From: Scytolyngbya sp. HA4215-MV1
Lineage (GTDB): Bacteria; Cyanobacteriota; Cyanobacteriia; Leptolyngbyales; Leptolyngbyaceae
Assembly: GCA_019359045.1 (NCBI GenBank)
Contig: JAHHIA010000006.1
Span: 62,001-126,000, forward strand
Reading direction: 5' to 3'
DNA: 64,000 bases
The position numbers and the translations under genes are program-made. The notes under the pieces are model-generated. The model searched no databases and was not told the DNA's origin. It saw nothing but the letters and a program-made list of their open reading frames with translations. How positions within the stretch are numbered: position 1 is the stretch's first letter; every line of letters begins with the position of its first letter. Positions 1-9,559 of the stretch are shown piece by piece.

Positions 1-254
1 TTTTGAATGAGTTCTTTAGCTCCTTCAGGATCAGCATGATAATTTCCTAATATAGGCTTCAGGCTAATTAGTATTAAGTAAACCAGTAAGGATTCTGTCC
101 CAATTGCTTGAAGTGATTTAAAGACACTTTTACCCAATTCGTCTTCGATTCTTCTGCTAACGCTTCTGCGTAATTCATCTGCTCCTAAATGAACCTCATC
201 ACCAAATCTAGGTTGATTTGTGTCAGTGTCTTCGTCAGTAAAATCTGGTGGCAT
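1..254 (-). CDS. Hypothetical protein, N-terminal part only
   Basis: An open frame starts at an ATG (complement of 252-254) and runs off the left edge, giving about 84 residues. The start is acidic and rich in Asp and Thr, beginning MPPDFTDEDTDTNQPRFGDE. A basic stretch (LRRSVSRRIEDELGK) and a hydrophobic segment near residues 58-70 follow, ending in GNYHADPEGAKELIQ. I do not recognise the family. The hydrophobic stretch could be a membrane helix. The frame stays open to the window edge and its composition looks protein-like, which is the main support. Confidence 0.5.
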   Translation of the reverse strand, partial: MPPDFTDEDTDTNQPRFGDEVHLGADELRRSVSRRIEDELGKSVFKSLQAIGTESLLVYLILISLKPILGNYHADPEGAKELIQ

Positions 255-513
255 GATCAATCTCTATTGAATTTCTAGGCTTTTGAACGGTATTTACAGC
301 TCAGTTGAGAAGTAGGTAAATCGTACTACTTTTCTACCTATAGATGCAGCTTAAGCATAGCTCCCACTTCTCGACTGATAAACTTCAAAGTCTACTTAGT
401 TAAAAAACTTTGAGGATAGAACCCGAATAGACAGCTTGGATGAACTGCCCTATTGAGAAACCAGCAGGCTAACTACTTTATAGACAGATCCGATCTATCT
501 AACACGCTCCTAC

Positions 514-590
514 GGGGTATATAGGCAGAATAACGTCCGTCTATATGCCCTTGCGGGGTATATAGGCAGAATAACGTCTGTCTATATACC
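514..590. repeat. Two tandem 41-bp imperfect palindromic repeats
   Basis: The unit GGGGTATATAGGCAGAATAA continues with CGTC(C/T)GTCTATAT and occurs at 514-550 and again at 555-590, a 41-bp period. Within each unit TATATAGGCAGA pairs with a near-complement (C/T)GTCTATAT, so each copy can fold. Degenerate relatives (atagacagat, tttagacagaatatat) lie on both sides at 470-655. The array is just upstream of an integron-type integrase fragment, but I see no convincing attC core sites. Confidence 0.6.
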
Positions 591-671
591 TAAAACAACA
601 ATTAAGGCAGACGAAGTGCCGTTTATATACCCAAATCGGACTTTAGACAGAATATATCCTCCCATTGAGAA

Positions 672-851
672 ATTAGTGCTTCAACACAGAATCAAGCCCT
701 CAGCGCCTTACTTTTTCTCTACCGCTATGTCCTTCAGCAGCCCTTAGAATCATCGATTGACGCAGTTCGGGCAAAGCAATCCCAGCATCTGCCGACTGTG
801 CTGACTCCGACCGAAGTGCGTGAGATCATTCAGCAGCTAGCGAGTGTTTAG
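672..851 (+). pseudogene. Integron-type tyrosine recombinase, N-terminal-domain fragment
   Basis: This frame translates as about 59 residues. They include SASTQNQALSALLFLYRYVL and then LPTVLTPTEVREIIQQLASV. That matches the SAM-like N-terminal domain and the start of the catalytic domain of IntI-type integrases (the STQNQAL...LLFLYR signature). There is an in-frame stop just upstream and a TAG at 849-851. The conserved continuation with the catalytic Arg and Tyr boxes is missing. The coding similarity ends where an intron-like sequence begins on the opposite strand, so the gene looks truncated by insertion and decay. I find no catalytic part elsewhere in the window. Confidence 0.75.
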
Positions 852-1442
852 CTTTGCATCTAACGTGTCCCTCAGTTGGGTTCCATTACTTCGACCTTTG
901 GGTGATTCACCTGACCCACGTCTGCCCCCTTTCAGGGCGGGCAATTGCCCTATCCAGCAGGTTATGATTTCCCTTGTCCTTTCGGAGCACTGGCATTCGC
1001 TTTTTGGGTCATCCTCTTCCCACTGAGGATTTAAGTCTTCCTTGCGGTTGACTGACTGTAGTCGTTGCTTCAGACCTCATTGGGGTTGTCACGTTTCACA
1101 CGCTTGAGATACATCTGGAGAGGGTGTCTCCTTTACTGCGGGGACAGGTGTCCTCAGACCTAATTCCACCGGCTAGGTCTCCTTGTCCCAATATCACCGT
1201 TTCAGCCCTATTTCAGTGACCGGAATTCACGCAGCCTCTTCAGAGATTCACTCTCGTTCACCCATCCAGACTTCCCCTTGCCCGGAACCCCTTGTATGGC
1301 TAAGAGCCTCCTTAGACATTACCTCCTTGCAAAAGACCTCTCCGTTACCAGAAACGCCCTTGGAGGTTGGGGATAGGTTTTTGGATACTAACCTAGAGAA
1401 GTCGGCTTCTCACTCAAGAACGTGCAACTTCGTGTCGCACGA
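846..1442 (-). mobile_element. Degenerate group II intron with frameshifted start of its reverse transcriptase ORF
   Basis: Read on the minus strand from 1442, the sequence opens GTGCGACACGAAG, matching the GUGYG 5' end of group II introns. It continues with intron-like text to about 846. Near 1080-1020 it encodes the characteristic start of an LtrA-type intron protein (SEATTTV, then NRKEDLNPQWEE). The two parts are in different frames because GTCA is duplicated (ACAGTCAGTCAACCGC where ACAGTCAACCGC would keep frame). No reverse transcriptase core and no recognisable domain V follow, so the element should be dead. The exact 3' boundary near 846-850 is inferred from where the integrase similarity stops. 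Confidence 0.55.
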
Positions 1443-1595
1443 CGGAATTTTTCCGCCTATTTTCAGATTCACTCCTGGGATGAGCATGGGCGCGATGAGA
1501 TGCCTGGTACATCAACTGGTCTCCTATGCAACCCTAACCCAAGAAGTCGTTAGACCCAAGTGCGAGAAGGCATTCAGCTCTCTGTATTCTGCATT

Positions 1596-1619
1596 CTGAC
1601 TCCTGACTCCTGACTCCTG
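1596..1619. repeat. Short heptanucleotide tandem repeat (CTGACTC)3
   Basis: CTGACTC is repeated three times followed by CTG, just beyond the 3' end of the phosphoketolase gene. Seven-base tandem repeats of this kind (STRR) are scattered through filamentous cyanobacterial genomes. Confidence 0.7.
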
Positions 1620-1632
1620 TATTCTGAATTCC

Positions 1633-4068
1633 TTAGCCTTGCCACTTCCACTCAACAATCTCCGGCTTATCAATGCCATGTTCGTAGGCATAGTGGCGGC
1701 AAGCAATTTGCTCATTGCGGAAGCGCTCTTTGGCATGAGCACCTGCCACTCTCAGCTTGGGCACCCGATCGATCACATCAATGGCAATGCTAAAGCGATC
1801 GATCTGATTATTCATCGCCAACTCTAGAGGCGTGTTAATGTTGCCTTTCTCTTTGTAGCCCCGCACATGCATATTCTCATGGTTGTGGCGACGATAAGCC
1901 AAACGATGAATCAACCAGGGATATCCATGGAAGTTAAAGATCACGGGCTTATCTAAGGTGAAGATAGAATCGAAGTCGCGATCGCTTAAGCCGTGGGGAT
2001 GCTCCGTATCCGGTTGCAGCTTAAACAAATCCACGACATTAACAAACCGAATTTTTAGTTCGGGAAATTCTTCGCGTAGCAAGGCTGTCGCAGCCAAGGC
2101 TTCTAGCGTAGGAATATCCCCCGCAGTTGCTAAGACAACATCCGGCTCATAGCCCTGGTCATTACTTGCCCAATCCCAGATGCCGATTCCTTTAGTACAG
2201 TGAGCAATCGCAGCATTCATATCGAGATACTGCAAATGCAATTGCTTATCCGACACAATGACATTGACGTAATTTGTACTTCGCAAACAATGATTCGCGA
2301 CCGATAACAATGTATTCACATCGGGTGGCAAATAAATGCGCGTCACGTCCGGACTCTTGTTCACCACCACATCCAAAAAGCCCGGATCTTGGTGAGTGAA
2401 GCCATTATGGTCCTGCCGCCACACTGTAGAGGTAATCAACAAATTCAACGAAGCAATATCCGATCGCCAAGCAATGTGATTACAAATCTCCAGCCACTTG
2501 CAGTGCTGGTTGATCATCGAATCAATCACATGCACAAACGACTCATAAGTCGAGAAGAAACCATGCCGTCCTGTAAGCAGATATCCTTCCAGCCAACCTT
2601 CCAGCGTATGCTCACTTAACATTTCCATCACTCGCCCATCCGTTGCCAACTCTCCGCCATCGGCATCTTCAGGCAAATATTCAGCAATCCAAAATTTCTT
2701 GCTGGCTTCATAGACTGCATCTAGCTTATTGGAGGTGGTTTCATCCGGTCCAAATACCCGGAAGTTATGCGGATTGTTGTGCAGAATATCGCGTAGAAAA
2801 ACACCCAAAGGATGGGTATTGCTCACTTCAATTTGTCCTGGTTTCGCGATCTCGATGCCATATTGGCGGAAATCAGGCAACTTCAAATCTTTGCGCAATA
2901 AACCGCCGTTGGCGTTGGGGTTGGCGCTCATCCGCCGATCGCCCTTGGGCGCTAACTCCTTCAGTTCAGGCAGCAATTTGCCGGATGCATCAAACAGGTC
3001 TTCGGGCTGGTAGCTTCGCATCCAGTTTTCCAGCATTTTCAGATGTTCAGGATTCTTGTGCATCCCTGAGAGCGGAACCTGATGCGATCGCCAGAAGCCC
3101 TCTACTTTGTGCCCATCGACTTCATCCGGTCCTGTCCAACCTTTGGGACTGCGCAGCACAATCATGGGATAGCGAGGACGAATCGCATTGCCTGTCCGGC
3201 GAACCTCTGCCTGCATCTGCTTGATTTCTACAATGCAATGCTCCAGAGTTGCCGCCATTGCCTGGTGCATACTTTCGGGATCAGAACCTTCGACAAAATA
3301 AGGAGTGTAGCCATAGCCCTGGAACAAGTCATTTAGCTCTTCGTGACTCACCCGCGCCAAAATCGAGGGATTGTTGATTTTGTAGCCATTCAGGTGCAGG
3401 ATGGGCAGCACCACTCCATCTCGAACAGGGTTCAGAAATTTGTTGGAGTGCCATGCGGTTGCCAAGGGTCCGGTTTCCGATTCGCCATCTCCCACCATCA
3501 CAGCACTGATCAGATCGGGATTGTCGAAAACGGCTCCGTATGCATGAGAAAGGCTGTATCCCAGTTCACCCCCTTCATGGATAGAACCGGGGGTTTCGGG
3601 GGTGCAGTGGCTACCAATACCGCCAGGAAAGGAAAATTGCCGGAAGAAGTTGAGCATTCCTTCTTCGTCTTCGCTCTTGTCAGGGTAAATTTCGGAATAA
3701 GTGCCTTCGAGATAAATCGGACCCAGAATGCCGGGTGCACCATGCCCTGGACCTGCCAAAAAGATCATATTCAGGTCGTATTTTTTGATCAGACGGTTCA
3801 GGTGGACATAGGTAAATGCCATACCAGGACTCGATCCCCAGTGACCGAGTAAGCGTTTTTTGAGGTGTTCGATCTGGAGGGGTTCTTTGAGCAGGGGGTT
3901 TTGCCGCAGGTAGATCATGCCGATCGCCAAATAGTTGCAGGCACGCCAATAGGCATCGATTTTGCGGATTTCTTCAGCGTTGAGCGGAGTTCCTTCGATC
4001 GTTGAGCGGGCAATCCCAAAGGCACGAATGGAGGTCTGTAGCGTGGGTTTAGGTGGAGTAGCTACCAT
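1633..4068 (-). CDS. Xylulose-5-phosphate/fructose-6-phosphate phosphoketolase
   Basis: The protein has 811 residues, the usual length for bacterial phosphoketolase. The family is thiamin diphosphate dependent. It cleaves xylulose 5-phosphate or fructose 6-phosphate with phosphate, giving acetyl phosphate plus glyceraldehyde 3-phosphate or erythrose 4-phosphate in the cytosol. Visible hallmarks are AGPGHGAPG near residue 105, the cofactor motif [19 protein letters not shown] near 195, and [19 protein letters not shown] in the second half. The ATG start ([11 protein letters not shown]) gives the expected N-terminus. It stands alone, with a decayed region downstream and a long gap before murJ. 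The family assignment is firm; substrate preference cannot be read from sequence. Confidence 0.95.
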   Translation of the reverse strand: MVATPPKPTLQTSIRAFGIARSTIEGTPLNAEEIRKIDAYWRACNYLAIGMIYLRQNPLLKEPLQIEHLKKRLLGHWGSSPGMAFTYVHLNRLIKKYDLNMIFLAGPGHGAPGILGPIYLEGTYSEIYPDKSEDEEGMLNFFRQFSFPGGIGSHCTPETPGSIHEGGELGYSLSHAYGAVFDNPDLISAVMVGDGESETGPLATAWHSNKFLNPVRDGVVLPILHLNGYKINNPSILARVSHEELNDLFQGYGYTPYFVEGSDPESMHQAMAATLEHCIVEIKQMQAEVRRTGNAIRPRYPMIVLRSPKGWTGPDEVDGHKVEGFWRSHQVPLSGMHKNPEHLKMLENWMRSYQPEDLFDASGKLLPELKELAPKGDRRMSANPNANGGLLRKDLKLPDFRQYGIEIAKPGQIEVSNTHPLGVFLRDILHNNPHNFRVFGPDETTSNKLDAVYEASKKFWIAEYLPEDADGGELATDGRVMEMLSEHTLEGWLEGYLLTGRHGFFSTYESFVHVIDSMINQHCKWLEICNHIAWRSDIASLNLLITSTVWRQDHNGFTHQDPGFLDVVVNKSPDVTRIYLPPDVNTLLSVANHCLRSTNYVNVIVSDKQLHLQYLDMNAAIAHCTKGIGIWDWASNDQGYEPDVVLATAGDIPTLEALAATALLREEFPELKIRFVNVVDLFKLQPDTEHPHGLSDRDFDSIFTLDKPVIFNFHGYPWLIHRLAYRRHNHENMHVRGYKEKGNINTPLELAMNNQIDRFSIAIDVIDRVPKLRVAGAHAKERFRNEQIACRHYAYEHGIDKPEIVEWKWQG

Positions 4069-4561
4069 ATTCGAGAATCTCCAAAAGTTGATTTGAATAA
4101 CTCAATCACGGATGCGGATGACTCTAAACGGTTTCTCCGTTAAAGCCTTGCATGATTAACTGTCGCCAAGTTGCTTACTGAGGACATCGGCATCAACAGG
4201 AGGGCTTCGTTCCCAACAACCAGGAGTTCCCCCCTTGCACTCCGTCCTAATCCAAATAGCTATAGCCATACCAATAAAATGAGCCGCGAGACATCATCAG
4301 ATTGATGGATTTATCCAACAGCAGGATACAGAAGTGACCAAAAGCATAGAACTGATCAAACAGGGCTTTTGTTTCACCTTGAAGCTTAAGCCCTATTTCC
4401 TGGTTGCCCCATGTTCCATTTAGACTCTTTTCAGATTCGCAGCGATAGATAGGTCTTGGAAATCAATGAAAAGCTCTGCTGATATTTTTGAAAATCTCAG
4501 CAACCAATTGAAAATACGATCCAAGGGATTATTTTCTCTAAAAGGGCTGTAAACCCTTATT
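4069..4561. other. Intergenic region between murJ and phosphoketolase
   Basis: I see no gene here. The right end holds the probable murJ terminator and the left end presumably the phosphoketolase promoter. The rest is low in coding character on both strands. Confidence 0.6.
4536..4560 (-). terminator. Weak intrinsic terminator after murJ
   Basis: Read on the minus strand, AAGGG, a 7-base loop and CCCTTTT begin four bases after the murJ stop. The stem is only 5 bp, so termination is plausible but weak. Confidence 0.45.
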
Positions 4562-6229
4562 CTAACGTCTGAGTAATTTTTGGCGTAAGCGATCGAACAC
4601 GGTATTGACTTCTGGCAACTTCAATTGAGTCGCAATCAGCACGAAGGTTAGCAATCCCACCAAGCTTGAAATACACAATTGCAGTAAGAGAATGAAAATC
4701 CCTTCTTTGCCCAGCCATCTTTCCGTCAGCTGCAAAGTCCCCCAGGCTAAGCCCCCTGAAATAATGCTGCCACCAGTTAATCCTGCGATCGGGACAAACC
4801 ACTCCCAGAGCGGCAACCGATTCAGCCGACGGTTTAAGATCCACAACATTGTTAGCAGGGAGATCAAGTTCACTCCGACGGTTGCCATAACCAAACCCGG
4901 TGCCCCAAACGGCTTCACGAAAAAAAAGTCCAACAGTGCATTCAGAAAAATATTGACTACACTAATCCGAAATGGGGTGTCCCCGTCTTCCAGCGCGTAG
5001 AAAACCCGAACCAGAACATCTCGCCCCAAATAGAAAAACATCCCAGACGCATAGGCAATCATCACAGAGGCGGTTAAGTATGCATCCTCGGTTTTGAAAG
5101 CGTAACGCTCATATACGACTCGTGAGATTGGCACTGCCAGCGCAATCATTAAAGCACTAACGGGCAGCATGGTGACTGCCGTCATCACTAACCCCTGACG
5201 GATTCGGGTCTTCAGTTCATCCCAGTTTTCTGGAGCCGCTAACTTGGCAAAAATTGGCAAAAAAGGCACCAAAATAGCATTCGACAAGATACCCAAAGGC
5301 GTGAGAACCAGAAGTCCGGCATATCCCATTGCTGAAACTGCCGCCGCTGCATTGGGAATAAAGGAGGCAAAAAACAGATCCGTCCAGACATTAATTTGCA
5401 TCATGCCGGAGGAAAATGTTGCCGGTCCCATGATTTTGATCACCTCTTGCACTTCAGGCTGACGAAAATTGAACCGCAACCGGAATCCCGCCAAACCCGA
5501 TTTCCACTGTGCCGGAATCTGGACAAACCATTGCAATATGCCCCCCGCCAGAGTTGACCAAGCCAGAACTGCCCCTCCCAAAGCCGCATATTCGGGTGCT
5601 GTCATCTTGTCGCCCAGGTAGATTGCTAGCCCCCCCAAGCCAATCAATACAGTCACGCTGGAAAATAACGGACTAATCGATGGCAACCAGTATTGATCGG
5701 TCGCATTGAGTACACCAAACCCAATACCAATCAGACCTGCCAACACCGCCATCGGTGCCATAATCCTGAACTGTTGAATGGCGATCGCCTTCGTTTGCAG
5801 CAACACCTGGTAGACTTCTGTCGTCATTCCTGATGCTTTTGCCTGGGCTTCAGAAATGAACAAACCGGGTGCCACCAGATGCATTAAAGGTTCTGCAAAG
5901 AACACCAAGCCAAACATCACCCCCAATAAAATACCAACCACTAAGGTTGTAATCGTTTCGACAATGGGGGCGATCTCTTCCCGCTTACGCTTTGCCAGCA
6001 CGCTGACGATCGCACTATGAAAGGGACCATTAATCCCTCCCAACAGAATCAGCAGAAAGCCAGGAATGACATAAGCAAAGTTATATGCGCCAAAAGCAGG
6101 ACCGACTCCAAAGGCAGCCGCGATCGCCTGCTGGCGTACTAACCCAAAGAGTTTACTAACCAGGGTTGCAACTGCAACAATGCCAGCGATGCTAGTGAGA
6201 GAGCGAGAAGGCTTAGGAGATTCAGACAC
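4562..6229 (-). CDS. murJ: Lipid II flippase MurJ (MviN family)
   Basis: This 555-residue polytopic membrane protein has about 14 hydrophobic segments, typical of MurJ/MviN. It begins SLTSIAGIVAVATLVSKLFGLVRQQAIAAAFG, the conserved family opening with the GLVR motif. Later family features are PLYRF-like helices and the ANAAAA...FLPIFAKLA region. MurJ moves lipid-linked peptidoglycan precursors across the inner membrane. The gene is transcribed alone, divergent from sfsA across about 350 bp. The start MSESPKPSRS is followed directly by the conserved first helix, so no longer N-terminus is needed. Confidence 0.92.
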   Translation of the reverse strand: MSESPKPSRSLTSIAGIVAVATLVSKLFGLVRQQAIAAAFGVGPAFGAYNFAYVIPGFLLILLGGINGPFHSAIVSVLAKRKREEIAPIVETITTLVVGILLGVMFGLVFFAEPLMHLVAPGLFISEAQAKASGMTTEVYQVLLQTKAIAIQQFRIMAPMAVLAGLIGIGFGVLNATDQYWLPSISPLFSSVTVLIGLGGLAIYLGDKMTAPEYAALGGAVLAWSTLAGGILQWFVQIPAQWKSGLAGFRLRFNFRQPEVQEVIKIMGPATFSSGMMQINVWTDLFFASFIPNAAAAVSAMGYAGLLVLTPLGILSNAILVPFLPIFAKLAAPENWDELKTRIRQGLVMTAVTMLPVSALMIALAVPISRVVYERYAFKTEDAYLTASVMIAYASGMFFYLGRDVLVRVFYALEDGDTPFRISVVNIFLNALLDFFFVKPFGAPGLVMATVGVNLISLLTMLWILNRRLNRLPLWEWFVPIAGLTGGSIISGGLAWGTLQLTERWLGKEGIFILLLQLCISSLVGLLTFVLIATQLKLPEVNTVFDRLRQKLLRR

Positions 6230-6580
6230 GAAAAGTTACAAACTGCTAAAGTGCCTTACCTACTTTAACCGTGAATTGAACCATCCTCACGGAATCCTAA
6301 GTTTGAATCCGCACTAACCCGAACGGGTGATAATACCAGCCTGCGAAGCCGATTACAGTGATTGCATCCGGGTTTGCTGTCCGGAAAGTGAGTTGAGTGG
6401 CAGGGAAAGGTTGGTTCGTCCGCTAATCCCTGCTTTTTTGTGGGTCTTGTGGGTTGATCAGCAACATCCCCTCCTAGACTTTAGACAATCGATACTGAAC
6501 ATTAGGCTGACTGAAAAGCATTTCCATCTCAGTGAGAATGCTGAAACCAGATTCAGCGTTACCGTTTCCCACTCCCCTCC
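6230..6580. other. Divergent intergenic region murJ / sfsA
   Basis: It separates two divergent genes and should hold both promoters. An 85-codon open frame at 6327-6584 has no recognisable similarity and a Cys/Trp-rich, frame-artefact-like composition, so I do not call it a gene. Confidence 0.5.
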
Positions 6581-7315
6581 ATGAAGCCGATTTACCCCTA
6601 TCCCCCATTGCTGCCCGGCATTTTGGTCAAACGCTACAAACGCTTTTTGGCCGATGTGGAGTTAGCGACCGGTGAAGTCATTACCGCCCATTGCCCCAAT
6701 ACGGGTCCTATGACAGGCGTTTCAACACCAGGGAGTACTGTACAGGTCTCTCGCAGCGATCGTCCACAGCGGAAGCTCTCCTACACCCTGGAAATGATTG
6801 AAGTACACGACAATCAACCGACTTGGGTCGGTGTCAACACCAGCCTGCCCAATCGCGTGGTCAAATGGTTACTCGAAAATCATCTGATCCCTGAACTAGA
6901 AAGTTACAACCAAATCCGCCTGGAAGTGCCCTACGGACAAGATAAAAAGAGCCGTATTGACTTACTGCTCACGGGTGAGGCAGCAGATCTGCCGATTTAT
7001 GTGGAGGTAAAAAGCACAACCTGGGCAAAACAGACACTCGCCCTATTTCCGGATACCGTGACCACACGCGGACAAAAACACCTGCGTGAGTTAGCAACTC
7101 TGAGACCTGCTGCCCGCGCAGTGATGCTTTATTTCATTAATCGAGGCGATTGTACTCATTTTGCCCCAGGAGAGATCGCTGATCCCGCCTACGGGAATCT
7201 TTTACGGCAGGCGATCGCGGCAGGGGTAGAGGTGCTGGCCTGCCGATTTGAGGTTAGTCCAACCGGGATTTGCTATAAGGGGTTGGCAGAGTTCTTGCCA
7301 AGAATGCCTATCTAA
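6581..7315 (+). CDS. sfsA: SfsA family DNA/RNA nuclease-like protein
   Basis: The 244-residue protein matches SfsA over its whole length. It has the N-terminal OB-like region with AHCPNTGPMTGVSTPGS near residue 36, a central SRIDLLL, and YVEVKSTT near 140. FPDTVTTRGQKHLREL near 155 and a C-terminal CRFEVSPTGI end the match. The ID...EVK pattern resembles a PD-(D/E)XK nuclease core. The family was first named for sugar fermentation stimulation in E. coli, and its physiological role in cyanobacteria is unsettled. The ATG start gives the conserved MKPIYPYPPLLPG N-terminus. Confidence 0.9.
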   Translation: MKPIYPYPPLLPGILVKRYKRFLADVELATGEVITAHCPNTGPMTGVSTPGSTVQVSRSDRPQRKLSYTLEMIEVHDNQPTWVGVNTSLPNRVVKWLLENHLIPELESYNQIRLEVPYGQDKKSRIDLLLTGEAADLPIYVEVKSTTWAKQTLALFPDTVTTRGQKHLRELATLRPAARAVMLYFINRGDCTHFAPGEIADPAYGNLLRQAIAAGVEVLACRFEVSPTGICYKGLAEFLPRMPI

Positions 7316-7481
7316 TCTGATGGGGATCAAGGGGAGATCGCTTCGAAGCACTTGTCAGAAAGTTGATAATCTTTCTAATTAAGTGGGGTATAAACATTGT
7401 CAAAAATGGGTGATGACTCACAATTCAGTCTTAAATCAGGTGTAGAAGCCGTCCAATTCCAATTTTTGATTAATTTTTAAG

Positions 7482-7491
7482 AGAATATTCT
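7482..7491. promoter_or_regulatory. Upstream AGAATATTCT palindrome in the fur promoter
   Basis: AGAATATTCT is a perfect 10-bp palindrome in AT-rich DNA about 95 bp upstream of the fur start. It may be a second metalloregulator site or part of the promoter. This is inference from symmetry and position only. Confidence 0.3.
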
Positions 7492-7552
7492 TATCGCACT
7501 TTATTCTCATTAATAAAGCTTTCTTGAAAATCAACAAGATATTGTGTATGAT

Positions 7553-7576
7553 TCTCAATAAATAAGCTTATTGAGA
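7553..7576. promoter_or_regulatory. Palindromic operator overlapping the fur start region
   Basis: TCTCAATAA and TTATTGAGA form a perfect 9-bp inverted repeat separated by six bases. The centre (AATAAGCTTATT) is itself palindromic. It ends 8 bp before the fur ATG, so a bound protein would block transcription or initiation. Fur proteins commonly autoregulate through AT-rich inverted repeats. That this is an iron box is inferred. Confidence 0.55.
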
Positions 7577-7584
7577 GGTGAACC

Positions 7585-8040
7585 ATGCCAATCTACACAG
7601 CAGCTTCTCTCAAAGCCGAACTTAACGAGAAAGGTTGGCGCTTAACTCCTCAGCGAGAAACGATTCTACAGGTATTTCAGAACCTGGCTGAGGGAAAACA
7701 TCTGAGTGCAGAAGACCTTTACTATATGCTTCAGAATGAGGGTGAGCATATTAGTCTTTCTACAATTTATCGGACGCTGAAGCTGATGGCCCGCATGGGA
7801 ATTTTGCGGGAACTAGAGCTGGCAGAGGGGCATAAGCACTATGAACTGAATCAGCCTTATCCGTATCACCATCACCATTTGATCTGTGTACGTTGTAATA
7901 AGATGATCGAATTCAAAAGTGAGCCAATCTTGAAAATTGGGAGTAAGACGGCTCAAAAAGAAGGCTATCACTTACTCGATTGTCAGTTGACGATTCATGC
8001 CGTTTGCCCAACTTGCCAGCGATCGCTATTGCCAGCCTAA
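7585..8040 (+). CDS. furA: Ferric uptake regulator FurA
   Basis: The 151-residue protein is a full-length Fur family repressor. It closely resembles cyanobacterial FurA in pattern: SLKAELNEKGWRLTPQRETI at the N-terminus, the winged-helix segment ISLSTIYRTLKLMARMGIL, the metal-binding run PYPYHHHHLICVRCN (His95-98, Cys101, Cys104), Cys133, and a C-terminal CPTC (Cys141, Cys144). FurA uses ferrous iron as corepressor to silence iron-acquisition genes. It is also linked to heme and redox responses in Anabaena. The gene is monocistronic, behind a strong palindrome at 7553-7576 that suggests autoregulation. PerR and Zur paralogues are less likely because the tail and Cys pattern match FurA. Confidence 0.9.
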   Translation: MPIYTAASLKAELNEKGWRLTPQRETILQVFQNLAEGKHLSAEDLYYMLQNEGEHISLSTIYRTLKLMARMGILRELELAEGHKHYELNQPYPYHHHHLICVRCNKMIEFKSEPILKIGSKTAQKEGYHLLDCQLTIHAVCPTCQRSLLPA

Positions 8041-8068
8041 AGCACAGATAAACCTGGTCGTTAAAATT

Positions 8069-9559
8069 CTATTCTGGTTGCTCAGTCACATCGAGCCAAA
8101 CATCCCCTGTGCCATGATGGATGGTTTTGACCCACTTTAGCCGCTTGGGACGAATGGACATCCGAGCCGTGGTACTAGAAACAATCGGAATCCAATGCAG
8201 CATATAGACAATTCCCAAGAGGGTTTGTAGCAAGGTCACCCCGATCGATTGCCAACGGTCGCGATCCGACAACACTCGTTTTTCTTGTGGCAAACTAGCC
8301 TGAGCAGCTTTTACCTGGCGTAAGCCAGTAAACATACCAACTAGAGATAAGAAAATCGTCAATTCAGCGATCGGACTAAATAGCATCGGACGATTTCGGA
8401 CGATCGCCATGAAAAAATCAGGAATCGCCGCGGTTGGCAAGAGATACTGTGTGATGTAAAACATCATCATATCCAAGGTCTTTCTCGTCCCCATGCGATT
8501 TCTCATTAAGGGTCGCCAGTAATCTAAATAGCGCTGATAGCCGCCTTCAATCCAGCGATTGCGTTGATGCCATAGGGCAACTGCCTTGGTGATTCCTTCC
8601 TCTTCCACTGCGGGCACAGTCATTACATCGATATCCCAACGATGGAGATGAAGCCGCAAAGTCAGATCCAAATCATCTGTAATGGTTTCTTCGTTCCAAC
8701 CACCACATTGATTCAACGCCGTTCGTCGGACAAACTGGCCATTGCCGCGCAACTCACCAATTCCTCCGATCGTTACCCTTTGTCGCTGGATGTAAGTATC
8801 CAATGCCATCTCAGCAACCTGACCCTGCAACCAAAAATTGTTGGGATGCAGGTAAGCCAACACCGATTTACGCACCTGGATCGCCCCAATCTGAGGACGA
8901 TCGAAGACTGGCAATACTCGTTTGAGGAGATCATCAGTGACCTGGGCATCGGCATCAAAAACTGCAATGATGTCTCCTTGCGTCAGGGGCAGCACTTGAT
9001 TCAAGGCGCCAGACTTTCCTCCACTGGCACCAGCACCCCGATGAAACACATGCAGTTGGCGATACTGCTCCTTCATCTGATCGAGAAGAATGCCTGTGCG
9101 ATCGGTGCTGTTGTCATCGATCACCCAAAGTTCGTAGCGGCTAGACGGGTAATCTAACTCACAAAGCATTTTGACTAGTCGCCCAATGACCGCTTCCTCA
9201 TTTTTAGCTGCTACCAAAAGTGAAACAAAGGGCAAAGTTTCTGGATCAGAGTTACAAGTATCCAATGGCTCTGGCAAGGGTAGAGGGCGCGCCAGCAAAA
9301 TTCGAACGGCATGAATGCCCATCAGTGTGGTTAATCCCAACACTAACCAATAGCCCCAGGACAACAGATGGAGGACGATCGTTCCACTCCAAATCATTGC
9401 CAGTACCATGGCAGCTTTACGCCTGCGCCCCTCCATTCCATGAAAGGGCTGGTTACCCGGATCTTCAGAATCCGATAAATCAGAGAGGTCTACTAGCAAC
9501 GAACTCAGAGATTCGAGTTCGTTGCGGGAACCGTTTTCGGGCCAGGAATTCTCCGGCAT
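8069..9559 (-). CDS. mgdA: Beta-monoglucosyldiacylglycerol synthase (GT2 family)
   Basis: The 496-residue protein is a processive-type family 2 glycosyltransferase. It resembles Synechocystis Sll1377 (MgdA) from end to end. It has N-terminal helices (residues about 50-90) and VSLLVAAKNEEAVIGRL at the start of the catalytic domain. Acidic motifs are DDNSTD and DADAQV, followed by GELRGNGQFVRR, ITDDLDLT and HQRNRW. A C-terminal membrane region ends in SSTTARMSIRPKRLKWVKT. The enzyme adds glucose from UDP-glucose to diacylglycerol, the first step of cyanobacterial galactolipid synthesis, before epimerisation to MGDG. It works at the membrane. The gene is convergent with fur. Confidence 0.85.
   Translation of the reverse strand: MPENSWPENGSRNELESLSSLLVDLSDLSDSEDPGNQPFHGMEGRRRKAAMVLAMIWSGTIVLHLLSWGYWLVLGLTTLMGIHAVRILLARPLPLPEPLDTCNSDPETLPFVSLLVAAKNEEAVIGRLVKMLCELDYPSSRYELWVIDDNSTDRTGILLDQMKEQYRQLHVFHRGAGASGGKSGALNQVLPLTQGDIIAVFDADAQVTDDLLKRVLPVFDRPQIGAIQVRKSVLAYLHPNNFWLQGQVAEMALDTYIQRQRVTIGGIGELRGNGQFVRRTALNQCGGWNEETITDDLDLTLRLHLHRWDIDVMTVPAVEEEGITKAVALWHQRNRWIEGGYQRYLDYWRPLMRNRMGTRKTLDMMMFYITQYLLPTAAIPDFFMAIVRNRPMLFSPIAELTIFLSLVGMFTGLRQVKAAQASLPQEKRVLSDRDRWQSIGVTLLQTLLGIVYMLHWIPIVSSTTARMSIRPKRLKWVKTIHHGTGDVWLDVTEQPE

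Noticed and set aside
514-590. CRISPR-like array
   Set aside because: Only two copies with a 4-bp gap; they lack spacers and no cas gene is present anywhere in the window.
844-1599. Plus-strand open frames of 60 and 138 codons
   Set aside because: They run antisense through group II intron sequence and adjacent decayed DNA and have no recognisable protein pattern.
6327-6584. 85-codon open frame before sfsA
   Set aside because: No family resemblance, no ribosome-binding site, and it overlaps the sfsA start and the murJ promoter region.
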